20,503 bases of DNA from CAYTAP01 sp964435775 (GTDB lineage: Bacteria; Planctomycetota; Phycisphaerae; Tepidisphaerales; Tepidisphaeraceae). The stretch lies in the NCBI GenBank assembly GCA_964435775.1, contig CAYTAP010000076.1, positions 1 through 20,503 on the forward strand, read 5' to 3'. This document shows positions 10,317-17,568 of this stretch, piece after piece. How positions within the stretch are numbered: position 1 is the stretch's first letter; every line of letters starts with the position of its first letter. The position numbers and the translations under genes are program-made. The notes beneath the pieces were generated by a model. It saw nothing but the letters and a program-made list of their open reading frames with translations, was not told the DNA's origin and searched no databases.

Positions 10317-11909
10317 TCACCAGGTATATCGCACCGTGTAGGTGACGGTTTTTTCTCCGTTGGCCGGGACATCGACGGGGATGTGGATGGTGCGGGAATC
10401 CTCTTTTTCAAACTTGTCGCTGGACTTGGTGATGTCCCATGTCGCGCCGCGGTAGAGGTTTTCCTTGACGATCACCCGCACGGCCTGCGCCTTGTGATTG
10501 CGCAGCTTGATTTCAAAAGACTCCTTGATGATGTGGTTGTTGGAATCCACCGTGAAGTCGGTCTGTTTGCGTTCGCCGACGATGTCGAAGGCACTGCCGA
10601 GCTTGACCATGACTTTTTCATCCTTGGGCGTGTGGGCGATGAGGTCCTCGCCGACGAACTCGAGGGCCGCGTCGGCCTGGTCGCGCTTGTAAACGCGGAT
10701 GCGCCCGGAGGGGAGCGGGATGCCCAGGCCGCTCTTCTGGTCATTGTGGAAGGTCAGGTAGGTGTCCACCTGCTTGTTCGATTGCGTGCCGAAGTTGCGG
10801 TCGGGGCTGGGCTGGCCATAGGAACGGTACGCGCGGTACTGGGGGGCCAGGCCGTAGTACACATATGTTTTCTCAAGGGGCACGTTTGATTTGGATGGGA
10901 ACAACTCGATCTGCTTGGTCGAGTGATCGGGGAGGCTGGTCGTCCGGCCGAGCGTGTAGAGGTGATATTCGAAGAATGATTTTTCGGCGAAGCCGGTGTT
11001 CGCTTTGCTCACATCAGCGGCCGCCCTCAAGCCATATTGCGCGTAGTTTTGCTGCGACGGTTGGATGCGTTGCACCTCCCCGGCGACCAGCTTGAGCTCG
11101 GCGTCGGGATACGAAGCGCCCGATTCGTTGAGGAGCGACACCCACGCGCCGAGGTCGGCCAGCGTGTCATCGGCGTTGACGACAAGGTTGTAGTCGGCCC
11201 GCCAGGTGAGGCCGTCGGTTTGATAGGTCACCTGCGCTTTTTGCGGGCCGTGACGGTTGGTGTCGATGGTCCAGACGAGGGTGGGCTTGGTGATCAGACC
11301 GGCCGACAGCTCGGCGAGGCGGATCGACGTGATGTCGGATGAACGGGGGATGATCCGGATGGGATCCTTGTCCTGTGTTTTGAGGACGAAGCTCGAACCA
11401 TCGAACGACAAAAGCGTGCCGCTCAACACTTCATCCGCGCCGACCTTGTCACCGGCTTTGCGGGTCAGGGTAATCTCCTTGTCCAGGTATTTGTTCAGGA
11501 GCTTGTCGGAGCTCACGAGGTCGTATTCGTAGCTCTGTTCCAAAACGCTCGTGGCGTCGGGCGCGGTGAGGGAGAGGAACGAGACGGTGGTCGGGTCGAT
11601 GCCGGCGGCGACGTCAGAGAAGCGCACGGTGTTCAGGCCGGGCTTGAGGTCGATCGAGCGGGTTTCGCGCACCACGCCATAGCCGGGGAGTTGCGCGCGG
11701 CTGTGTGCATTGTGCATTTGCTGACTGGCGAACTGGCGCGGGTCGAATTGGCCGGGGTCGGCGGTGGAATAGATCGTCAGGGCGAAGCGTGATTCGGGCT
11801 GGGCATCATTGGCGGCGGCGGGATGCGGCGGCGGTGTCTGCGCGCAGGCCACGGTGCTGATGCAGGCGAGGAAAAGGGCGGCGACGGAGGGATGGACAAA
11901 ACGCGGCAT
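10317..11909 (-). CDS. Secreted DUF4139 domain protein
   Basis: The protein has 530 residues from the chosen start. It begins MPRFVHPSVAALFLACISTVACAQ, a signal peptide probably cut after ACA; the Cys could alternatively be a weak lipobox. This start is preferred over one 60 bases upstream because GGAAAGGAA lies just before its ATG. The body has the layout of DUF4139 proteins: an N-terminal region with GLNTVRFSDVAAGIDPTTVSF, a small beta domain (LLSFDGSSFVLKTQDKDPIRI), then the DUF4139 core with LVWTIDTN, VTYQTDGLTWRADYNLVV and SLLNESGASYPDAELKLVAGEV. It ends at the typical PANGEKTVTYTVRYTW. Members of this family are exported and mostly uncharacterised. The gene is downstream of lptG on the same strand, but a 319-base repeat-rich gap makes co-transcription uncertain. 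No enzymatic residues were recognised. Confidence 0.85.
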   Translation of the reverse strand: MPRFVHPSVAALFLACISTVACAQTPPPHPAAANDAQPESRFALTIYSTADPGQFDPRQFASQQMHNAHSRAQLPGYGVVRETRSIDLKPGLNTVRFSDVAAGIDPTTVSFLSLTAPDATSVLEQSYEYDLVSSDKLLNKYLDKEITLTRKAGDKVGADEVLSGTLLSFDGSSFVLKTQDKDPIRIIPRSSDITSIRLAELSAGLITKPTLVWTIDTNRHGPQKAQVTYQTDGLTWRADYNLVVNADDTLADLGAWVSLLNESGASYPDAELKLVAGEVQRIQPSQQNYAQYGLRAAADVSKANTGFAEKSFFEYHLYTLGRTTSLPDHSTKQIELFPSKSNVPLEKTYVYYGLAPQYRAYRSYGQPSPDRNFGTQSNKQVDTYLTFHNDQKSGLGIPLPSGRIRVYKRDQADAALEFVGEDLIAHTPKDEKVMVKLGSAFDIVGERKQTDFTVDSNNHIIKESFEIKLRNHKAQAVRVIVKENLYRGATWDITKSSDKFEKEDSRTIHIPVDVPANGEKTVTYTVRYTW

Positions 11910-12007
11910 GGGGTTCCTTTCCGTTGAGGGTTGTTTGGGCAACATACCCGTTTGCTTGGACGCCGGCATAGGGCAAAAGGTTCCAGCGACAGGCGAAGTG
12001 TGTGGTT

Positions 12008-12084
12008 AATTTGTGTGGCCGATGTGCATGGATGGAGGGCGTCGCTCCCGCGACGCCGCGGCGTCGCGGGAGCAACGCCCTCCA
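12008..12084. repeat. Palindromic interspersed repeat (TGGAGGGCGTCGCT family), complete copy
   Basis: Arms of 26 bases (12033-12058 and 12059-12084) are inverted copies with one mismatch and no loop, beginning TGGAGGGCGTCGCTCCCGCG. The 25 bases before the left arm belong to the repeat as well. The 52 bases at 12008-12059 match 20451-20502 at 44 positions, so this is a dispersed element rather than a chance hairpin. Confidence 0.85.
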
Positions 12085-12094
12085 ATTCCAGTGT

Positions 12095-12165
12095 GTGGGG
12101 TCCGCCCCGCGGGCCATTGCCATGCATCCGCGTCACCGAAGGATGGTCCGCGGGGCGGACCCTAC
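12095..12165. repeat. REP-like inverted pair, same family as the topA-downstream cluster
   Basis: A forward half-unit (12095-12117, core GGGTCCGCCCCGCGGGCCAT) faces a reverse half-unit (12143-12165) with one mismatch over 20 positions and a 25-base spacer. Both halves share the GGGTCCG...CCGCGG core of the cluster at 10062-10285. The unit directly follows the different palindrome at 12008-12084. Confidence 0.85.
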
Positions 12166-12228
12166 AAGTGTGAGGGCTCACTGTGCGATTCAGCCGAAAA
12201 GAGAACCACACCTCCAGGTGAAGTCGCG

Positions 12229-13362
12229 TCAGGATTTGACGCGATCGAGCAGGTAAATGGAGAGAGGACCGAAGATGAAGATCGGCAGCCATGCGAGAAT
12301 GGCCGGCCATTGCAACGCCCAGGCGCTGTCGAGCGGGGGATTGAGCTGCGAGGTGATGAACGCGGTGCCCATCGCGGCGCCGGTGAGGAGGACGCATTTG
12401 ATCGCGCCGCTTTTGAGCTTCCCAGGCTCGCGCGTGAGGACGGTGGGGATCGCCAGCAGGAGCAGGATGATGTTCATGATCGGCTGGGTGAAGCGGGAGT
12501 GCTTCACCTTCAGGAGGTCCACCAGGCCGTAGCTTTGCTTTTGCTGGAGCAGTTCGTCGATCTTGTTGGTCGAGAGAAAACGGACGAACTCGCGGGAGCG
12601 ATAGAGCGAGATTTCGACGGGCGTGATGTTGCTTTCGTAGCTATGCACCGAGTTGTCGGTGTGAAGCTGCTCATTGGGGAGCAGCCCGGTGGTGAGCTTG
12701 GCGTCGGGCGAGAGTTCCCACAGGCGGGCGTCGGGGTTCCAGGTCGCCTTGTCGGCGACGAGGAGGCTCGTGGGTTGGAAATGGTCGTCGGTGCTGATGA
12801 TGCTGATCTTGTCCATGGAGGGGTTGCCCGGCCCGGATCGGAAGAGGGCGGCGGTCAGCAGGCGTCCCTGGTCATCGCGCATCGACCAGACGGGGAAGGT
12901 CTTGTTGATGATTCGCCCGGCCTCCTTTCGGTCGCGCTGAAGCTGGGGGATGATGTTGGGGATGATCAGTTCATTATCGATGATGACCCCGCCGCTGAGG
13001 ACGGCGCCGGCGATGATGATCGGCATGACGACGCGCAAGAGCGGCACGCCGGCGGCGAGGATGGCGACGAGCTCATTGAAGCGGCTGAGGCGCATCATCG
13101 TGAACGCGGCGGCGACGACGGCGATGATCCCTGAGAGCAGCGCATAGATTGGGAAGATCTGGAAGAAGTAGTAATCGCCGATGTCCCAGATGATGGCGAA
13201 CACCGCCGCGATGCCCGAGGCGTGGGCGCTGGGCTGGATGCGGGCCAGTTCATCGACGTTGATCACCATGTCGAGCACGACATACAGCCCGATCAGCACC
13301 ATGAAGCTGAGGAGGTAGTTCTTGAGAAACGTGGCGAGGATGTAACGGTCAAGGATTCGCAT
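12229..13362 (-). CDS. lptG: LptF/LptG-family permease, lipopolysaccharide export (LptG position)
   Basis: This 377-residue inner-membrane protein has the layout of the YjgP/YjgQ family: three N-terminal membrane helices (about 15-35, 65-90, 98-125), a periplasmic beta-jellyroll-like part (about 130-285), and three C-terminal helices (about 290-308, 320-340, 350-370). The N-terminus MRILDRYILATFLKNYLLSF and the cytoplasmic stretch MMRLSRFNELVAILAAGVPLLRVV between helices 2 and 3 match the coupling-helix region of the family. With LptF and the ATPase LptB it extracts lipopolysaccharide from the inner membrane. It follows lptF on the same strand after 142 bases containing a GC-rich hairpin. The ribosome site is weak. 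Naming as LptG rather than LptF rests on gene order and on its normal length. A short stem spans the stop codon. Confidence 0.88.
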   Translation of the reverse strand: MRILDRYILATFLKNYLLSFMVLIGLYVVLDMVINVDELARIQPSAHASGIAAVFAIIWDIGDYYFFQIFPIYALLSGIIAVVAAAFTMMRLSRFNELVAILAAGVPLLRVVMPIIIAGAVLSGGVIIDNELIIPNIIPQLQRDRKEAGRIINKTFPVWSMRDDQGRLLTAALFRSGPGNPSMDKISIISTDDHFQPTSLLVADKATWNPDARLWELSPDAKLTTGLLPNEQLHTDNSVHSYESNITPVEISLYRSREFVRFLSTNKIDELLQQKQSYGLVDLLKVKHSRFTQPIMNIILLLLAIPTVLTREPGKLKSGAIKCVLLTGAAMGTAFITSQLNPPLDSAWALQWPAILAWLPIFIFGPLSIYLLDRVKS

Positions 13363-13428
13363 GGGGACGAGAACAAGGGTGTCGTGCTAAATGATGTTGT
13401 CTGAGCCTCGAGCATTTGCCTTCATACT

Positions 13429-13454
13429 CCCTCCCCCGGCGTACCGGGGGAGGG
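13429..13454. other. GC-rich hairpin between lptF and lptG
   Basis: Arms CCCTCCCCCGG (13429-13439) and CCGGGGGAGGG (13444-13454) form a perfect 11-bp stem with a four-base loop. No T run follows on either strand, so it is not a canonical terminator. It sits in the 142-base gap between two genes expected to be co-transcribed and might stabilise or partially attenuate the mRNA. Confidence 0.6.
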
Positions 13455-13504
13455 GATAAGAGATGAAGTCGAAAATCTGACATGGCAAAGTCATGCGGCC
13501 TCTC

Positions 13505-15205
13505 TTACGTTCGTTGCAATCTCCACAATAAAGTTCCCGCCAGGGCGAGGACGGTGACGTTGCCGGTCCAGATCAATGCCAGGCCGATGTTGAGGGCGTT
13601 GGGGAGGGTCGTGTTTTCCGAGACCTGCTGGCCGGTGATGATGAGGGCGATGGTCAGGATGGCGGGGATGACGCTCAGGGCGAAGGCGGAGAGAAAATTG
13701 CCCGAGCGAAACATGACGCCCAGGCAACTGCCGATCATGACGAGGATGAGGCAGGAGATCGCGAAAGACGCCCGGCCATGAATCTCGGCCTGGATGCCGT
13801 TGCGCAGACGCAGGAGATCGCGGCGGAACTTTTCGGCGGGTTTTTTGTCGGTCGAGGGATGGGCGACGTAATAGTCCACGGTTCGGTTGGCCATCTTTTC
13901 AAGCGACGGGGTCATCGGGACATAAAATCGCCGGTCGATGTCCGCGCGAAGGGCGGGCGCCGCGGCGCCCGGGGCATCGGCATTGGAATTGGAGGTTGAT
14001 CCATCGCTGTACACGAGCGGATCGGTTAGATGCACGGTGACGCCGATGCGATGGGAGTCCGGATCGGATTGGGTCGTGATGCGAATGGCGCGGGCGTCGG
14101 CTGCGAAGCGGAAGCCTCCGCCGCCGGTTTGGAGGTAGTGAAGCTGCCGCTCCACGGAGCCGGAGGGGGACTGGAGGGCAAGCTCACTGCCGTTCAATTG
14201 CACGTCCACGGCGCCGGTGCGGCTGATGGTGTAGGTGTAGCGCGGTTCGCCCTGGCTGACGAGTTGCACGCTTCCGGCGTCGGCCGACAACGCCTGTTGC
14301 AGTGACGCGAGGTAGGCATGTTCCTGATCGTCGCGGACGAAGCGTTCGCGCGAGGCGTTGATCGTCTTGCTGCGGCTGGGGTGTTGGAAGAGGCGGCGCA
14401 ATTCGAAGATGTCCATGAACTTGGTGTTTTCATGAATGGGCGATTCGGCGCGGTAGGGGCCGAAGGAGGTGGTGCCCACCGTGCCCTGGCTGGCGCCGGA
14501 AAAGTCGCGGGGAAAGCGCGTGCCATTCGTGAGGATCGCTTCGAGAGACAACTCGCTGGAGTCGCGGTGCTGGGTGATGTACACATCCGCCTGCTCGGCC
14601 ATGTAGAACTCTTTGGGGATGCGGAGTTCGGGCGTGGCGCTGTCGGTGGGGGCGTAGGTGACGATCATCGGGCCGTTGAGAATGACAAGCTGACGGTCCT
14701 GATCGGCCTGGGGGGAGACCTGCGCGCCCAGCGCGAAAATGTTGATTCCCTCGAAGCGGATCTGGTGTTGGCGCTCGATTTTGTTGGCGACGAGCTGGGC
14801 GACGTTGGAATAGAGCACCTGTTCGACCTTGTAGGAGAAGATCGGCACGATGAAGGAGAGGAAGACGAGGCTGATGAGGGCGACGACAAGGCCCAGGACC
14901 AGGGCCGGGGTGGTGATGGAGAAGTAGGATATCCCGGCGGCGCGACAGGCGGTCAGCTCGTTATCGGCCGAGAGGCGGCCGTAGACCATCGTGGTGGCGA
15001 AGATCGCGGCGATGGGGAGCGAATAGGTCATCATCGCCGGCAGGAAATAGGTGAGGATGCGCCCGACCTGCGAGGCGTCGAGGCCTTGATCGGTCAAGGG
15101 GCGAAGCAGCCCGCCGAAGCTCATGATTCCCGCCAGTGAAAAGCACGCCAGCAGGAAGATGCGGAGGAGGTCTTTGAAGACGTACCAGAATAGGGTCCGG
15201 CTCAT
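13505..15205 (-). CDS. lptF: LptF/LptG-family permease with enlarged periplasmic domain (LptF position)
   Basis: From the chosen ATG the protein has 566 residues, beginning MSRTLFWYVFKDLLRIFLLA. An ATG at 15289 in the same frame, or a TTG at 15316, would add a Pro/Ser/Arg-rich leader with no ribosome site. The chosen start has AGGA eight bases upstream and places the first helix at the normal family position. Helices lie at about 10-35, 50-75 and 95-122, with the conserved coupling segment MVYGRLSADNELTACRAAGIS between the second and third. Three C-terminal helices follow GRASFAISCLILVMIGS. The periplasmic part spans about 330 residues, roughly twice the usual size, while ordinary family members are about 360-400 residues overall. 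It works with LptG and LptB in lipopolysaccharide export. It is the upstream gene of the pair and is divergent from a secreted-protein gene. Confidence 0.88.
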   Translation of the reverse strand: MSRTLFWYVFKDLLRIFLLACFSLAGIMSFGGLLRPLTDQGLDASQVGRILTYFLPAMMTYSLPIAAIFATTMVYGRLSADNELTACRAAGISYFSITTPALVLGLVVALISLVFLSFIVPIFSYKVEQVLYSNVAQLVANKIERQHQIRFEGINIFALGAQVSPQADQDRQLVILNGPMIVTYAPTDSATPELRIPKEFYMAEQADVYITQHRDSSELSLEAILTNGTRFPRDFSGASQGTVGTTSFGPYRAESPIHENTKFMDIFELRRLFQHPSRSKTINASRERFVRDDQEHAYLASLQQALSADAGSVQLVSQGEPRYTYTISRTGAVDVQLNGSELALQSPSGSVERQLHYLQTGGGGFRFAADARAIRITTQSDPDSHRIGVTVHLTDPLVYSDGSTSNSNADAPGAAAPALRADIDRRFYVPMTPSLEKMANRTVDYYVAHPSTDKKPAEKFRRDLLRLRNGIQAEIHGRASFAISCLILVMIGSCLGVMFRSGNFLSAFALSVIPAILTIALIITGQQVSENTTLPNALNIGLALIWTGNVTVLALAGTLLWRLQRT

Positions 15206-15431
15206 GCGCGGGGTCCTGACGGGCCGTCGGGCGGCAGTTGAAGCGGAGGGGGATAATGGTTGCCGGAGAGCTTCATTCGATGGGGTCATCGTAATGCCGG
15301 TGAAAGGGTTCCTCAAGGAATCGTCGTATGGATGCGTGCATCATTTTTGATGGTCGGCATGGACCAGCGGCCCGCCCGGGGATACAAAGGGCGGCCGGTG
15401 ACGAACGGGGGTTGCGATGCCGGAGGCGGCC

Positions 15432-16133
15432 ATGTTGCGCATCACTTTGATTGTGTTGGTGATTGCCTTGGCGGGTCGGATGCGACAAGCGATGGCTGCC
15501 GCGATAACGTCGCCATCGTCGATTCCGTCCACGCAGCCGTCGCTCGCGTCAACGTCGCAACCCTCGCCCCAGTCCACTCCCAAGGGAACCTTGCGAAAGT
15601 TATCCCATGCGATGGAGGTTGGTGATCAGGCGATGATTCTGCAGGTCATGGAGTATGACAATGCCCTCCAAAAGCGCATGGCCGAGGCAATTGCGCGGAT
15701 GGCGGCCGCGCAGGCGCATCTCAAGCAGGTGTCTCTCAAGGCGTTCGGCAAGGAGGGCTCTCGCGGTCTGTTGGGAGATGCGGCCGCCGACGACAGCCAA
15801 GCCGCGCTCGATTCGGCGAGCGAACACATCGACGGCGACCACGCGACGGTGAGCATTCCCGACGGCGCAGCCATTACGCTCAAGCGCGTCGATGGCGAGT
15901 GGAAAGTGCCGCTCGGTGAAATCTCCAAGGGACAAAGTGATGAGGCGATCAACGATCGGGTTTTGGAAATATCCCATCAAGCCGCGATTTATGAGGAGGC
16001 GGCGGCGGAGGTGATTTCCGGCAAGTATAAAGCGAGCGAGCAGGTGGCCGAGGCGCTGCGGGCGAGGCTGCTTAAAGCTGCGACGCAACCCGCGACACAG
16101 CCTCACGAACACACCCCGACAGCGCGTCCGTGA
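15432..16133 (+). CDS. Secreted protein of unknown function
   Basis: I do not recognise this family. The chosen ATG has GGAGG five to six bases upstream and gives a 233-residue protein; an ATG 15 bases earlier lacks such a site. Residues 1-24 (MLRITLIVLVIALAGRMRQAMAAA) look like a signal peptide. A Ser/Thr/Pro/Gln-rich linker (about 25-50) follows, then a helical Ala- and Gln-rich segment (MAEAIARMAAAQAHLKQVSLKAFG), and a small beta part with ATVSIPDGAAITLKRVDGEWKVPL. That last part resembles the strand pattern of small cystatin- or NTF2-like domains found in secreted lipoprotein-like proteins, but this is only an impression. The C-terminus is a TQPATQP-type tail. The gene is divergent from lptF and followed by an inverted repeat. 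Confidence 0.75.
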   Translation: MLRITLIVLVIALAGRMRQAMAAAITSPSSIPSTQPSLASTSQPSPQSTPKGTLRKLSHAMEVGDQAMILQVMEYDNALQKRMAEAIARMAAAQAHLKQVSLKAFGKEGSRGLLGDAAADDSQAALDSASEHIDGDHATVSIPDGAAITLKRVDGEWKVPLGEISKGQSDEAINDRVLEISHQAAIYEEAAAEVISGKYKASEQVAEALRARLLKAATQPATQPHEHTPTARP

Positions 16134-16202
16134 AATGTCCACCTGCGGACGACCGTACGGCGCACTCTCTTTTTGAGGTCTTTCAAACCTGGCATGGAAT
16201 CG

Positions 16203-16270
16203 AACCACAGATGAACACGGATCAACACCGATGGAGAAAAATCGGCGTTCATCCGTGTTCATCAGTGGTT
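16203..16270. repeat. Inverted repeat of the accacagatgaacacgg type
   Basis: The arms (16203-16232, beginning AACCACAGATGAACACGG, and 16241-16270) are inverted copies matching at 27 of 30 positions, separated by eight bases (GGAGAAAA). Sequences of this type are, from memory, scattered between genes in planctomycetes and some other phyla. It lies after the secreted-protein gene and could act as its transcription end, though no T run follows. Confidence 0.85.
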
Positions 16271-16396
16271 TATCCCCGTGATATCGCACATCTGCGGGGA
16301 ATTGAAATACCCTGAGGGCGTGCAGCCCGCTGGTTCAATTTTGTTCCACTCTCGGCTACAGTGCGGCGGACAACGCTTTATCTTTTGAGGAGCATC

Positions 16397-16825
16397 ATGC
16401 CAGTTGCCACCAATTTCACGGCCGAGGGGAAAGTCACACCTGCGGGAGAAAGTCTGATCCGTTTCATGCCGCGCGGGACACAATACGAATTGCATCTTGA
16501 ACCCGCCGGGGGCAAGTACGACGGACCATTTGACGTGCCCGTCCAGGGAGTCATCCGCGCCAAGGCGCGCAAACTCTGGACCGTCAACGCCGGCGGGGTT
16601 TTCGTCGTTCCCATCATGGGCCCGCCACGCCTCATTCAAGGTCGTGTCAAGCAGATCGAGGGGAATCAGATCGTGCTTCATGCGGGAACAAACATCCTGA
16701 TCGAATTGCCCGGACCGGATTCGGCATTTTCGCTGGCGACGGGCGCGGTGACGCTCAACATGCTCATCAATGTCATGGTCTTTTCCGGGACCAGTTTTGA
16801 GTTCGTCTCGACCGCCGCGCGGTGA
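16397..16825 (+). CDS. Conserved-looking protein of unknown function
   Basis: I do not recognise this 142-residue protein. The ATG at 16397 is chosen because GAGGAG lies six bases upstream; an earlier in-frame start at 16361 has none. There is no signal peptide or membrane helix, although the last third (SLATGAVTLNMLINVMVFSG) is fairly hydrophobic. The composition and alternating pattern suggest a small beta-rich soluble protein (VQGVIRAKARKLWTVNAGGVFVVPIMG, LIQGRVKQIEGNQIVLHAG). It is the first gene of a plus-strand run. The next gene starts 33 bases after its stop, and an ABC importer follows. Clear ribosome site, codon character and tight spacing support it as a real gene; the function is unknown. 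Confidence 0.75.
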   Translation: MPVATNFTAEGKVTPAGESLIRFMPRGTQYELHLEPAGGKYDGPFDVPVQGVIRAKARKLWTVNAGGVFVVPIMGPPRLIQGRVKQIEGNQIVLHAGTNILIELPGPDSAFSLATGAVTLNMLINVMVFSGTSFEFVSTAAR

Positions 16826-16858
16826 TCGCGTGAAATCACGCCTTGCACTGAAGTTGTC

Positions 16859-17551
16859 ATGATTGTTCGCATCAATCAGTTCGACGCCGCCCAGGCCGAT
16901 GAACTCGCCGGTTGGGGCAACAGCGGCCTGCAAGGCCCGCTCGATTACCGCTGGCCGACATCGGCACATGCATTCGAGGTGCTGATCCTCGATTCCGATG
17001 AGAAGAGCCGCCCGCTGTCGCTTTCGTTTCGCCAATCCCAGCTTCGTCGGATGATTCCTGAGTTGATCCTCGCCATGAAAAATCCGGATGAGCACATTGT
17101 CCTGCGTTTTGACGGCGCTCTGGCGGCTGGAGAATTGCTCGGCGTCTTCGCACAATTGACCGATGCCCAGGGTCAGGGTCGGTTTGCCGTATCCGAAAGC
17201 CAGAAGCTTCAAACCGAGGCGGAAATCGTGGTGGGAAGCGTTCGACTGGCGCCCACGACGGCGCATCTGCCGAGGGTATGCGCTGATGACCGGATCGGCT
17301 TGGAACACGCGGTGCGGCTTCGGGCGTTTGCCGTGCCGCCGGAGCTTGTCAATCCGCTGTTGGACATGACCCATGCCGATGATGAGCGATGGATCGACAT
17401 CCTTCCCCGCGCGGGATTTGTGTTGAGCACCAGCAGGGGCCTCTCCGCCTTGCAGATCACCAGCGGCGACATCTCCCCCGACCAGGCCCGTGATCGAATG
17501 CGGCGACGGTTGCTGGGTGATGCGCCTTCACCACGGCACGCGGGCGCATGA
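16859..17551 (+). CDS. Soluble protein of unknown function next to an ABC importer
   Basis: I do not recognise this 230-residue protein. No signal peptide or membrane segment is visible. It begins MIVRINQFDAAQADELAGWG and contains an alpha/beta-looking middle (HAFEVLILDSDEKSRPLSLSFRQSQLRRMIPELILAMKNPDEHIVLRFDG). The C-terminus is basic and probably disordered (RDRMRRRLLGDAPSPRHAGA). The ribosome site is weak (GAAG). It starts 33 bases after the preceding unknown gene and ends 17 bases before the ABC ATPase gene, so all are probably on one transcript. The two unknown genes might share a process with each other or with the importer; nothing in the sequence decides this. Confidence 0.75.
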   Translation: MIVRINQFDAAQADELAGWGNSGLQGPLDYRWPTSAHAFEVLILDSDEKSRPLSLSFRQSQLRRMIPELILAMKNPDEHIVLRFDGALAAGELLGVFAQLTDAQGQGRFAVSESQKLQTEAEIVVGSVRLAPTTAHLPRVCADDRIGLEHAVRLRAFAVPPELVNPLLDMTHADDERWIDILPRAGFVLSTSRGLSALQITSGDISPDQARDRMRRRLLGDAPSPRHAGA

Positions 17552-17568
17552 GGATCGGGCGATAGCCT

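Larger units (their letters stand above)
11910..12228. other. Repeat-filled intergenic region between lptG and the DUF4139 gene
   Basis: The 319 bases hold two repeat units listed separately (12008-12084 and 12095-12165), the ribosome site of the DUF4139 gene (AAAGGAA on the minus strand near 11916-11922), and little else. No open reading frame with coding character and no recognisable promoter pair were seen. A 7-bp stem (TCGCGTC / GACGCGA) spans the lptG stop codon at 12224-12243 but lacks a T run. Confidence 0.6.

Noticed and set aside
11910..11969. Upstream in-frame start for the DUF4139 gene
   Set aside because: The extra 20 residues would precede the signal peptide, and the AAAGGAA ribosome site fits the start at 11909.
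14318..15139. 273-codon plus-strand frame within lptF
   Set aside because: It is antisense to conserved membrane helices of LptF and rich in Gly/Asp/Glu as expected from complementing hydrophobic codons.
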